DNA from: UBA7236 sp964463165
GTDB lineage: Bacteria; Bacteroidota; Bacteroidia; Chitinophagales; BACL12
Direction: 5' to 3'
Length of the DNA stretch: 64,000 nucleotides
Assembly (NCBI GenBank): GCA_964463165.1
Contig: CAYXBK010000022.1
Location: forward strand, 1-64,000
Shown here: in pieces, positions 44,929 to 53,208 of the stretch
Layout of the letters: the number at the start of each line of letters is the position of its first letter
Numbering within the stretch: the stretch's first letter is position 1
Program-made: the position numbers and the translations under genes
The notes under the pieces: model-generated
What the model was told of the DNA's origin: nothing
Seen by the model: the letters and a program-made list of their open reading frames with translations, nothing else
Databases searched by the model: none

Positions 44929-45720
44929 TCATAAAGCCGGTGTCCGGCCCCCGTCAACCGGGAGATTGATACCATTGATATAAGCGGCAGCCGGGCTTGC
45001 TAAAAATGCAATTGCATTGGCAATTTCAGATGCTTCACCAAACCTCCCGGCCGGAATTTCATCCAGCATGTGTTTTTCAATTTCAGCTGTTTCGGTATTT
45101 TGTTTTGCAGCATTATTCTGAATGATTGTTTTCAGGCGATCGGTTTTTGTTGCGCCCGGTAACACATTGTTTACAGTGATGCCAAATCTTCCGTTTTCAT
45201 TTGCCATTGTTTTTGCCCAGCTCGCAACTGCTGCACGAACCGTATTGCTCACACCCAGATTTGAAAGCGGGGTTTTCACTGAAGTTGAAATAATATTTAT
45301 AATGCGGCCGAATCCGGCTTCTTTCATTTTGGGCAGCAATGCCGTAGCGAGAATATGGTTACAGATTACATGCGCATTGAAAGCGGAAATAAATTGAGCT
45401 GTTTCTGCCTGCGAGATCAAACCCGCAGCAGGCCCGCCCGTATTATTCACTAAAATATGAATGGGTTTTTGATAGGTTGCCAGAAATTTTTCAAGGTTCA
45501 TTTTTAATTGATCCGGCATTGAAAAATCAGCAACAAAACAAGTGTGGTTCTGATGATGATGAACGGATAATTCTTTTACAACTGCATCCATCTTTTCTGC
45601 ATCGCGGGCTACAAGAATTACTTCTGCCCCCGCATGCGCCAATTCAATTGCTGCCGCTTTTCCTATCCCGCGGGTGCTGCCGCATACAATTGCAGATTTA
45701 TTTTCGAGAGAAAGATTCAT
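44929..45720 (-). CDS. Short-chain dehydrogenase/reductase, divergent active site
   Basis: A 263-residue Rossmann protein with the cofactor motif GSTRGIG (14-20), NNTGGPAAG (92-100) and the C-terminal LPVDGGRTPAL. The catalytic Ser145 is present, but the Tyr and Lys of Y-x3-K read Ser158 and Arg162 (GVSNTVRA). Such SDRs with an SNTxRA core are a known divergent subgroup, activity unclear. It starts only 32 bases from the divergent 3-hydroxyanthranilate dioxygenase gene, so the two may share a control region. Confidence 0.85.
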   Translation of the reverse strand: MNLSLENKSAIVCGSTRGIGKAAAIELAHAGAEVILVARDAEKMDAVVKELSVHHHQNHTCFVADFSMPDQLKMNLEKFLATYQKPIHILVNNTGGPAAGLISQAETAQFISAFNAHVICNHILATALLPKMKEAGFGRIINIISTSVKTPLSNLGVSNTVRAAVASWAKTMANENGRFGITVNNVLPGATKTDRLKTIIQNNAAKQNTETAEIEKHMLDEIPAGRFGEASEIANAIAFLASPAAAYINGINLPVDGGRTPAL

Positions 45721-45752
45721 TTTCTAATTTTAGGCAATTAAAATTCAAATAT

Positions 45753-46271
45753 ATGCCAATAGCAGCACCTTTTAATCTGAAGCAATGGATCGATGAACAC
45801 CGCCACCTGTTAAAACCACCCGTTGGCAACCAGCAGGTATATAAAGCAAATGAAGATTTTATTGTGATGGTGGTTGGCGGGCCGAATTCAAGAAAAGATT
45901 TTCATTTTGAAGACGGAGAAGAATTATTTTATCAGCTGGAAGGTGATATAACCGTTACGATCCAGGAAGACGGAAAAGCAAGAGATATTCATATTAAAGA
46001 AGGCGATATGTTTTTATTACCGCCGAATGTTCCGCATTCTCCGAAACGACCCGCAAATACGGTAGGTCTTGTAATTGAAAGATACCGCACGGAAAAAGAA
46101 TTTGATTCCTGCATGTGGTTCTGCGAAAACTGCAACAATAAATTATACGAAGAAACATTTCCTTTAAAAGATATTGTTACGCAATTGCCGCAGGTGATGA
46201 ATAAATTTTATGCGAACCAAGATCTGCGCACTTGTAAAAATTGCGGAACCGTGATGGAACCGCCGAAATAA
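45753..46271 (+). CDS. nbaC: 3-hydroxyanthranilate 3,4-dioxygenase
   Basis: A 172-residue cupin enzyme opening 3-hydroxyanthranilate to 2-amino-3-carboxymuconate semialdehyde. The iron ligands His51, Glu57 and His95 and the substrate-binding Arg47 and Arg99 fall at the same positions as in the Cupriavidus enzyme. The C-terminal rubredoxin-like site is C125-E-N-C and C162-K-N-C. The start is the ATG at 45753; a longer frame upstream lies within the SDR gene on the other strand. It is first in a run with a lipoprotein, ACMSD and an esterase-like gene. Confidence 0.95.
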   Translation: MPIAAPFNLKQWIDEHRHLLKPPVGNQQVYKANEDFIVMVVGGPNSRKDFHFEDGEELFYQLEGDITVTIQEDGKARDIHIKEGDMFLLPPNVPHSPKRPANTVGLVIERYRTEKEFDSCMWFCENCNNKLYEETFPLKDIVTQLPQVMNKFYANQDLRTCKNCGTVMEPPK

Positions 46272-46276
46272 ATTGA

Positions 46277-46660
46277 ATGAAATACCTGCCCGTAATTTTA
46301 TTTCTGCTTATTCTTATATCAGGCTGCGTACTGGAAGAAGAAAAATGTTATGAATTAATCCCAACGGATGCATATAGCGCAGAAGGGCCTGATAGTGCCG
46401 GCGTAAATGAAACGGTAATTATTTCTGTTTCTTTTCCCTGCTGGAACGGATGCGGACATTACGGCACATTTGATATGATTGATGAAACTTCCAATTCAAA
46501 AACAATTCAGGTAAAAGCGGAATATACAGGCTGTGTATGTACCATGGTGGCATCAACACAAATTGCAGAATATTATTTCAATGAAACAATCCCCGGAAAT
46601 TACGTTATTAATTTTGTTAGCGGTGATTCATTGATCTCACATCAAATAATTGTGAATTAA
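46277..46660 (+). CDS. Hypothetical lipoprotein
   Basis: A 127-residue lipoprotein: signal with lipobox Cys17 (LISGC), then a small Cys-containing beta-rich domain (SVSFPCWNGCGHYGTF, YTGCVCTMVAST). The function is unknown. It is 5 bases from the dioxygenase stop and 74 from the ACMSD start, so it is probably transcribed with both. Nothing in its sequence links it to kynurenine metabolism. Confidence 0.7.
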   Translation: MKYLPVILFLLILISGCVLEEEKCYELIPTDAYSAEGPDSAGVNETVIISVSFPCWNGCGHYGTFDMIDETSNSKTIQVKAEYTGCVCTMVASTQIAEYYFNETIPGNYVINFVSGDSLISHQIIVN

Positions 46661-46734
46661 TTTTTTTTTATTTTTTATTTAAATCCGAATCATTTTAAGC
46701 ACAATCAGCCTCATCGGCATTCCTGTATTTAATT

Positions 46735-47745
46735 ATGTTAAAAATCGACATTCACACCCATATCATCCCCGAACATTTTCCGAAGTGGAGCGAAAAATTT
46801 TTAGACACGAGATATATTCATCTCGATCATTATTGTCCGGGTTGTGCGAAAATGATGCAGGGAGATAAATTTTTCCGTGAAATAAAAAGTAATTGCTGGG
46901 ATGCGGATGTGCGCATGAAAGATTCGGATGATACAGAAGTAAACGTGCAGGTATTAAGTGTAATTCCTGTGATGTTTCATTATTGGGGGCAGAAAGAACA
47001 TGCACTTGAAACAAGCCGCTTTCAAAATGATTTTATTGCAGAAGTTGTGAGCCGTCATCCGAAAAGATTTATTGGATTGGGCACAGTTCCTCTTCAGGAT
47101 CCCGAGCTTGCAATACATGAAATGGAAAGATGTGTGAAAGAATTAGGACTCGCAGGAATTGAAATCGGAACGCATGTGAACGACTGGGAACTCAACCGCC
47201 AGGAATTATTTTCTTTTTTTGAAGCGGCAGAAAGATTAAATGCATCCATTTTTGTGCATCCATGGGATATGATGGGAAAAGACAGGATGAATCGCTATTG
47301 GATGCCCTGGCTGGTAGGTATGCCTGCAGAAACTTCACTCGCAATTTGTTCCATGATATTCGGAGGAATATTTGAAGCTTTGCCAAATTTAAAAGTTGCA
47401 TTTGCACATGGCGGCGGAAGTTTTCCGGCAACGATCGGCAGAATTGAACATGGATTTCATGTGCGCCCCGATCTTGTTGCAGTGGATAATCCGTTCAACC
47501 CGAAAAAATATCTTGATTATTTTTATCTCGATACGTTAGTGCACGATGAACGCATGCTCAATTATTTAATTGAATTATTCGGTGCAAATCAGTTGGCGCT
47601 GGGAAGTGATTATCCTTTTCCGCTCGGCGAACATCATCCTGGTAAATTAATTGAAGAAATGAAATTACCATTTGATGTGCAGGAAAGATTATTGCACGGC
47701 ACTGCACTCGAATGGCTCAACAGGGCTAAAGAAAATTTTATCTGA
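46735..47745 (+). CDS. nbaD: 2-amino-3-carboxymuconate-6-semialdehyde decarboxylase (ACMSD)
   Basis: A 336-residue amidohydrolase-fold decarboxylase. It converts the dioxygenase product to 2-aminomuconate semialdehyde, diverting it from quinolinate. The metal ligands are His7-x-His9 (DIHTHIIPEH), His175 (IFVHPWDMMG) and Asp292 (LGSDYPFPLG), with catalytic-region His225 (VAFAHGGGSFP). It matches ACMSD rather than general amidohydrolases. Its TGA overlaps the next ATG, so translation is coupled to the esterase-like gene. Confidence 0.95.
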   Translation: MLKIDIHTHIIPEHFPKWSEKFLDTRYIHLDHYCPGCAKMMQGDKFFREIKSNCWDADVRMKDSDDTEVNVQVLSVIPVMFHYWGQKEHALETSRFQNDFIAEVVSRHPKRFIGLGTVPLQDPELAIHEMERCVKELGLAGIEIGTHVNDWELNRQELFSFFEAAERLNASIFVHPWDMMGKDRMNRYWMPWLVGMPAETSLAICSMIFGGIFEALPNLKVAFAHGGGSFPATIGRIEHGFHVRPDLVAVDNPFNPKKYLDYFYLDTLVHDERMLNYLIELFGANQLALGSDYPFPLGEHHPGKLIEEMKLPFDVQERLLHGTALEWLNRAKENFI

Positions 47746-48893
47746 TGCGGGTGCTTATTTTGACTATAAGCTTTATTCTGATTTACATTCCCGCTTCCGC
47801 TCAATCGCGGCATTTCAAAAACAATTATTTACAGGAGCATGCAATAGCAATAAAAAACGATTATGCTGATTTTTCCTTTCTCAAGAAAGTTATCGGCGAA
47901 AAACAATTTGTATTTCTAAGTGATGGTCATCAAAGCGGGAGTTCAAAGATTTATTTTACACAACTCATTCAATATTTGCATGAAGAACTTGATTTTGATG
48001 TATTGCTTCTCGAATCCGGTATTTACGGAGCTGAATTGGCAAATAATAAAATGAATGCTGCACCTGCCGCATCAAATTTAATTTCACAAAAATATATTGC
48101 ACATTTTATCAGTGCCTGCGACGCATCCGAACATTTATTTCATTATATAGGAGAAACAAAAGCAGGAATTGATCCGATGCAGCTCTCCGGTTTGGATATC
48201 AGTTTTAATCAGAATCAAAATTTATTGTTTCAAATGCTTGACTCTGCTTTCAGAAAACAAAATGACAAACTTCTTTCGGATAAAAATTACAGTTTATTTA
48301 AAAATTATTTTGATTCACTTGAAACAACATCTTCCCGCAATCAACTCGACAGTCTGCAGAAAAATTTCTTATTTCACTACGCCGATACCCTTGCGGATTT
48401 CATAAATACTTTAAAAGACTCAAACGGCTTTCTTCATTTGACAGGTGAAAATATAAGGGCATATGTGAAAGGAGGATTGTATAAAACGCCTGTGTATAAT
48501 TCAAACAGCAGAAATGCTCAAATGTATTTGAACCTGAATTGGCTGATGGAAATGAAATATCCCGGCCGGAAAATCATCATCTGGGCCTCACCCGCACATC
48601 TAGCGGAAAATTTTATGGATGGTGAAACTTCACTGGCAACAGATTTTTATAAAAAATATAAAAGAACAGATGTATTTTATATCGCAGCTTCAAATTTTTC
48701 TACTGATGGAAAATCAACAGCGCCAAAAGAAAGTTTAAGTGCGGATATGCATCATGCACATTTAAAAACTGCAATGCTCTTATTTCATCAGCCCGGTGAA
48801 GAAAAGGCATTTATCAATCAAACAAATGACAGCCGTTTTTTTGATGCTGTTTTATTTTTTGATGATATGAAAAACTGTTCATGGGTTTATTGA
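47745..48893 (+). CDS. Erythromycin esterase-like secreted protein
   Basis: A 382-residue protein with a signal peptide (1-20, PASAQ), related to the Ere/erythromycin-esterase fold. A His-x27-Glu pair (His62 and Glu90: FVFLSDGHQ..., VLLLESG) matches the His46/Glu74 spacing of EreB, and YLNLNWLMEMKYPGRKIIIWASPAHL matches the family's later motif. The usual Glu three before His62 is Ser. The substrate is unknown. It follows ACMSD by translational coupling and overlaps the end of the convergent helicase gene by seven bases. Confidence 0.75.
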   Translation: MRVLILTISFILIYIPASAQSRHFKNNYLQEHAIAIKNDYADFSFLKKVIGEKQFVFLSDGHQSGSSKIYFTQLIQYLHEELDFDVLLLESGIYGAELANNKMNAAPAASNLISQKYIAHFISACDASEHLFHYIGETKAGIDPMQLSGLDISFNQNQNLLFQMLDSAFRKQNDKLLSDKNYSLFKNYFDSLETTSSRNQLDSLQKNFLFHYADTLADFINTLKDSNGFLHLTGENIRAYVKGGLYKTPVYNSNSRNAQMYLNLNWLMEMKYPGRKIIIWASPAHLAENFMDGETSLATDFYKKYKRTDVFYIAASNFSTDGKSTAPKESLSADMHHAHLKTAMLLFHQPGEEKAFINQTNDSRFFDAVLFFDDMKNCSWVY

Positions 48894-51073
48894 GTTTGCG
48901 CAGCGAGGGAAACAATTACTGCCCGAATTTCTGCATAAGAAAAATCATCCCCGAGAATTATTTTTAACTCGGTTGAAAGCGCCGAAGGATTGGCTTCAAT
49001 TACCGATGTTGCGATTTTTATTTTTTTCTCATCCATTATTTCATCCAGCCGGATCCCTCCTTTCGGAATGAAAGAAATCAAATGCGATTGAATTGTGCTG
49101 AGAGCGAGATTGCGCAGGCTTGCAATTTCTTCCATTGTTTTACCTTCTTTAAACAACAGTAAACTTTCCCTTTGGCTGCTCCCTTTTTCAGGTTTGCTTT
49201 TCGTTTTTTTAACGGCAACTGTCTTTACGGGGATATATTTTTTATATGCCGACTGATCATCACAAAAAATCAGATCTCCATAACGCACTGAAAATAATTT
49301 TTTAAGATGTAATTCGATAGCCGTAAGCAAATCGGCTAAATATTGCCTGTACTTCCGCACTTTTGCCGCATGCTGAATTTTTACAAAATGATCGAGCAGC
49401 GGATCCAGAATTTCTTCCTGCGTTTGCATGCCGAACCAATGCAGTGCTTTTGAAATTCTATCCTGCAATTGTTCCGAATTCTGCAATTCATGACTTTCAA
49501 GAATCTGCGGCAGCGATTGCTTGAATTTTTCAGCTACTTCCATTTGTTTTTTTGCTGCAATATGCAGGTTGTTTGCCATTGCAACAATTTTCTGTTTTTC
49601 GGGAATTGATTTTTCAGTGAGCACTTCTTTATAAACAGAAAAAAGATCAACAAATTTTTGAAAATGAAATCCATCGATCAATTTTTCTTTCAGGTATTGA
49701 ATGCGCTCACGGGCGAGAATCTCTTCAAGTTCATTTTCTTCCGCTTCCCGGTTTGCAAATTCAATAATTCGCGGATCGGTGCCGATCACCCGCGGTGAAA
49801 TTTTAGATAAGAGCACCATGCCATCCAAAGTGGTGCAGCGGCTGAGCGCAACATACACCTGCCCGGCCGCAAACGACTGACCTGCATCGATCACAACTTT
49901 GTCGAACGTAAGCCCCTGGCTTTTATGTATTGTAATAGCCCATGCCAGCCTGATCGGATATTGTTTAAAACTGCCAAGCGTTTCTTCCTGTATTCCGCCA
50001 CTTTCTTTATTCAAGGTATAACGCACATTGCCCCATTCCTCTTTTTCCATTTTTAATTCTGTTCCCTCTTCATTCATTTTTACAATGATCTCATCTTTTG
50101 ATACAGAAATGATTGTTGCAAGTTTTCCGTTATAATATTTTCTTGCCTCGCCCGTATCATTTTTAATAAACATGATCTGTGCATCCTGTTTTAAAATTAA
50201 ATGCAGTTCCGTAGGCAGCATATGATCCGGAAAATCGCCGGTAATTTCACCTTTGAAAATATATTCCGGACCACTCAATAAGCGTAATTCTTCCTGGTTG
50301 ATGGCATCCGCTTTATAATTATGCGTTGTGATCGTAATAAATTTATCTTCCGTTTCAGGTTTAAACAACGGATTGTACCTGCTGTGCAATAATTCAAAAT
50401 CAATTTCTTCCACTTCATTATTTCTGATATTATTGAGCAGATTTATAAACTGCTGATCTTTCTGGCGGTAGATTTTCTTTAATTCGATATAAAGAGGGTG
50501 ATTGTTTTCAACTGCTTTTGAATGAAAGAAAAAAGGGCCTTCGTAATATTCTTTTAAGATCTGCCATTCTTCCTCTTTAATTACAGGCGGCAACTGATAC
50601 ATATCTCCGATAAATAATATCTGCACACCGCCAAATGCTTCATGATATCTTCTGCGCACGCCTCTTAAAATAGTATCGATTGCATCGAGCTGATCACAGC
50701 GCACCATGCTCACTTCATCAATAATTAATAATTCGAGTTCCTGCATTACTTCACGCTTATTTCTGTTCAATTGCAGTTTTCCGAATAAATTATTCTGATT
50801 TGCGGTTTGCGACTGGAGGCTTCCGCGAACAGGAAGAAAAGGCTCAAAAGGCAATTGAAAAAATGAATGCATGGTAACACCGCCGGCATTGATCGCTGCT
50901 ACTCCGGTTGGTGCAACAACAGCACAGTTTTTATGTGTTGTTTCCCTGATATACTTCAAAAAAGTTGTCTTCCCGCTGCCGGCTTTTCCGGTGAGGAAAA
51001 TATTTCTGGATGTATTGTTGATCAGTTCGGCTGCCAGCCTGAAATACTGATTCGAGAGATCGGGGTTAAACAT
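48887..51073 (-). CDS. PIF1-like DNA helicase with C-terminal HTH domain
   Basis: A 728-residue SF1B helicase: Walker A GKAGSGKTT (29-37), AVVAPTGVAAINAGGVTMHSFF, Walker B LLIIDE (115-120), and the later motif IHKSQGLTFDKVVID with QVYVALSRCTTLDGM. The C-terminal 100 residues form a helix-turn-helix domain (KEGKTMEEIASLRNLALSTIQSHL), as in Bacteroidota PIF1/RecQ-like helicases. It probably resolves G4 or replication intermediates. It is transcribed alone. Confidence 0.9.
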   Translation of the reverse strand: MFNPDLSNQYFRLAAELINNTSRNIFLTGKAGSGKTTFLKYIRETTHKNCAVVAPTGVAAINAGGVTMHSFFQLPFEPFLPVRGSLQSQTANQNNLFGKLQLNRNKREVMQELELLIIDEVSMVRCDQLDAIDTILRGVRRRYHEAFGGVQILFIGDMYQLPPVIKEEEWQILKEYYEGPFFFHSKAVENNHPLYIELKKIYRQKDQQFINLLNNIRNNEVEEIDFELLHSRYNPLFKPETEDKFITITTHNYKADAINQEELRLLSGPEYIFKGEITGDFPDHMLPTELHLILKQDAQIMFIKNDTGEARKYYNGKLATIISVSKDEIIVKMNEEGTELKMEKEEWGNVRYTLNKESGGIQEETLGSFKQYPIRLAWAITIHKSQGLTFDKVVIDAGQSFAAGQVYVALSRCTTLDGMVLLSKISPRVIGTDPRIIEFANREAEENELEEILARERIQYLKEKLIDGFHFQKFVDLFSVYKEVLTEKSIPEKQKIVAMANNLHIAAKKQMEVAEKFKQSLPQILESHELQNSEQLQDRISKALHWFGMQTQEEILDPLLDHFVKIQHAAKVRKYRQYLADLLTAIELHLKKLFSVRYGDLIFCDDQSAYKKYIPVKTVAVKKTKSKPEKGSSQRESLLLFKEGKTMEEIASLRNLALSTIQSHLISFIPKGGIRLDEIMDEKKIKIATSVIEANPSALSTELKIILGDDFSYAEIRAVIVSLAAQTQ

Positions 51074-51157
51074 CCGGTGAAGATAAAAGAATTGAAATGG
51101 ATTTGAAAGATTCAGACACGAACTAACTGTTTCTGAATTATTTCATACACGACTATT

Positions 51158-51191
51158 TTGCAACGGAAGATAAATTCCCTTTTTACCTTTG
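51158..51191 (+). promoter_or_regulatory. Promoter of kynU, box 4 bases from the ATG
   Basis: TTG at 51158-51160, a 23-base spacer and TACCTTTG at 51184-51191 (perfect TAnnTTTG), then 4 bases (tgtt) to the ATG at 51196. The start of transcription would fall at or within 1-2 bases of the A of ATG. Confidence 0.65.
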
Positions 51192-51195
51192 TGTT

Positions 51196-52452
51196 ATGAA
51201 TCAAGCACCGATATCTGCTTCAGAAATGGATATACAGGATCCGTTGAAGGAATACCGCAACCGGTTTTATTTTCCGCAGCTCAACGGGCGGGATGTCAAT
51301 TATTTATGCGGAAATTCGCTTGGCCTTCAGCCAAAAACTACGAAATTTTTTATTGAACAGGAATTACATGATTGGGCGGCATTGGGTGTTGAAGGACATT
51401 TGCATGCAAAAAATCCGTGGTTGTATTATCATCATTTTCTCGAAGAACAAACTGCAAGGCTGGTTGGTGCTAAGCCGGCTGAAGTGGTTGTGATGAATAC
51501 GCTGACTGTCAATCTCAATTTATTGATGATCAGTTTTTACCGCCCGTCCAAAACAAGATTTAAAGTGATGATGGAATATATGGCATTTCCATCCGATCAG
51601 TATGCAGTTGAAAACCAGGTGAAATATCACGGCTATGATCCGCATGATGCAATTATCGAATTAACACCGCGTGAAGGTGAATTCACATTGCGCACGGTAG
51701 ATATATTTCAAAAAATAGAGGAGCATAAAAATGAACTTGCACTCATCATGATCGGCGGTGTGAATTATTATACCGGCCAGTTATTTGAAATGGAAAAAAT
51801 AACGGCATATGCTAAAAAATGTTCCTCTGAAATTACCGTTGGTTTTGATCTTGCACATGCAGCCGGAAATGCAGAATTATTTTTGCACGACTGGAATATT
51901 GATTTTGGCGTATGGTGTTCGTATAAATATTTAAACAGCGGCCCCGGCGGAACAAGCGGTGTATTTATTCACGAAAAGCATTGTGAAAATTATTTGCTGC
52001 CGCGTTTCAGCGGTTGGTGGGGAAATGATGAATCAACACGTTTTTTAATGCGCAAAGGATTTCATCCGCAACCCGGGGCAGCAGGATGGCAGATGAGCAA
52101 TGCACAAATTTTACCTATGGCGGCACACCGTGCATCACTTGAAATATTTGATGAAGTGGGCATGAAAAAATTGAGAGAAAAAAGTGTGTTGCTTACAAAT
52201 TATCTCGAATATTTATTGCTGAACGGAAAAAGAAAAGATTTTAAAATCATCACACCTTCTGATGTAAATCAACGTGGATGTCAATTGTCAATTGTAATGG
52301 ATGCAGACGGAAAAAAAACATTTGATGTTTTAACTGAACAGGGCATTATTGCCGACTGGCGTGAGCCGGATGTAATTCGTGTTGCACCGGTGCCGCTGTA
52401 TAATTCGTTTGAAGACGTCCGGAAATTTGCAGAAATATTTCATCAGGCATAG
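51196..52452 (+). CDS. kynU: Kynureninase
   Basis: A 418-residue PLP enzyme that cleaves (3-hydroxy)kynurenine to (3-hydroxy)anthranilate and alanine. The PLP lysine is Lys244 (CSYKYLNSGPGG) with Asp218 in VGFDLAHAAG. The N-terminal FPQLNGRDVNYLCGNSLGLQ and WGNDESTRF..KGFHPQPGAAGWQMSN segments are typical. It is transcribed alone on a probably leaderless mRNA and ends at a terminator. Confidence 0.96.
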   Translation: MNQAPISASEMDIQDPLKEYRNRFYFPQLNGRDVNYLCGNSLGLQPKTTKFFIEQELHDWAALGVEGHLHAKNPWLYYHHFLEEQTARLVGAKPAEVVVMNTLTVNLNLLMISFYRPSKTRFKVMMEYMAFPSDQYAVENQVKYHGYDPHDAIIELTPREGEFTLRTVDIFQKIEEHKNELALIMIGGVNYYTGQLFEMEKITAYAKKCSSEITVGFDLAHAAGNAELFLHDWNIDFGVWCSYKYLNSGPGGTSGVFIHEKHCENYLLPRFSGWWGNDESTRFLMRKGFHPQPGAAGWQMSNAQILPMAAHRASLEIFDEVGMKKLREKSVLLTNYLEYLLLNGKRKDFKIITPSDVNQRGCQLSIVMDADGKKTFDVLTEQGIIADWREPDVIRVAPVPLYNSFEDVRKFAEIFHQA

Positions 52453-52468
52453 TATAATTCATGCATTA

Positions 52469-52501
52469 AAAAAAGCCATCAGGTTTTCTGATGGCTTTTT
52501 T
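52469..52501. terminator. Bidirectional terminator between kynU and the cytochrome gene
   Basis: An 8-bp stem (gccatcag/ctgatggc) with A/T flanks of six pairs and a 5-base loop. It has T-runs on both strands. Confidence 0.9.
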
Positions 52502-52520
52502 ATTTTGCAGGTATTTATTA

Positions 52521-53111
52521 TCACATTGGTGCGGGTGGCTGATACGCAGGTACCACATTATCTACCGGAGGTATTGTTCTCAGGAAAGCAAAAATACTTT
52601 TCAGATCATCGTCTGTCATATTTTTTATTTCCTGCCATGGCATCGGCGGCATGATCGGCCGCTGATTATCCATACCCATATGCTTGCCGTTTTTAATTGC
52701 ATTTAAAAATTGTTCTTCCGTCCAATTGCCTGTACCGCTTTCAGATGGAGTTAGATTGGCAGAATAACTTATTCCCCAGGGGCCCACACATGCGGTGAGG
52801 TCGGGGCTGAATAAAATCCACGCACCAACCATTTTCGGATCATATGGCGGAAGTGTTGAACCCGACGGATGGCCCGACAGCATTTTACTCATGTCAGGTT
52901 CCATTCCTTTTTCTGAGAATAATTTAGGTGTATGGCAATCGTTGCAGCCCGATGTGGAAACAATGTATTTTCCACGGGCAACCATTTCGTCGTTTGTCAT
53001 AGCTTTCATTTCTTCTGTATTTTCTTCGGTTGTTTTTTCTTTGCCCGAACAACTGTAAATAAAAATACCAAGACTGAGGATCATTAAAAGGTAAAAGGTT
53101 TTCTTTCTCAT
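52521..53111 (-). CDS. Mono-haem cytochrome c lipoprotein
   Basis: A 196-residue lipoprotein: lipobox ending at Cys21 (IYSC), then a class I-like c-type cytochrome with C56-N-D-C59-H60 and Met ligand candidates in PIMPPMPWQ (about 156-165). Attached to the membrane, it could carry electrons in the periplasm. It is divergent to kmo, about 97 bases apart. No evidence ties it to kynurenine oxidation. Confidence 0.82.
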   Translation of the reverse strand: MRKKTFYLLMILSLGIFIYSCSGKEKTTEENTEEMKAMTNDEMVARGKYIVSTSGCNDCHTPKLFSEKGMEPDMSKMLSGHPSGSTLPPYDPKMVGAWILFSPDLTACVGPWGISYSANLTPSESGTGNWTEEQFLNAIKNGKHMGMDNQRPIMPPMPWQEIKNMTDDDLKSIFAFLRTIPPVDNVVPAYQPPAPM

Positions 53112-53174
53112 ATGCTTGTTTTGGTGTCTAAGTTAATATATTAAATATAATTTCAAAGAGTAACATGCATCATC

Positions 53175-53204
53175 TTGAATTAAAATACTTGCATTGTAAA
53201 TTTG
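53175..53204 (+). promoter_or_regulatory. Promoter of kmo, box 4 bases from the ATG
   Basis: TTG at 53175-53177, a 19-base spacer and TAAATTTG at 53197-53204, both ideal, then 4 bases (cgtt) to the ATG. The layout is the same as for kynU, where the spacer is tgtt. Confidence 0.75.
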
Positions 53205-53208
53205 CGTT

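Noticed and set aside
45477..45752. N-terminal extension of the 3-hydroxyanthranilate dioxygenase
   Set aside because: The extra 92 residues lie within the divergent SDR gene. The ATG at 45753 gives iron-ligand positions identical to the known enzyme.
53112..53208. Shared bidirectional promoter for the cytochrome lipoprotein and kmo
   Set aside because: The kmo promoter is clear, but only a degenerate TAnnnTTTG-like match exists on the minus strand, so a paired design is not supported.
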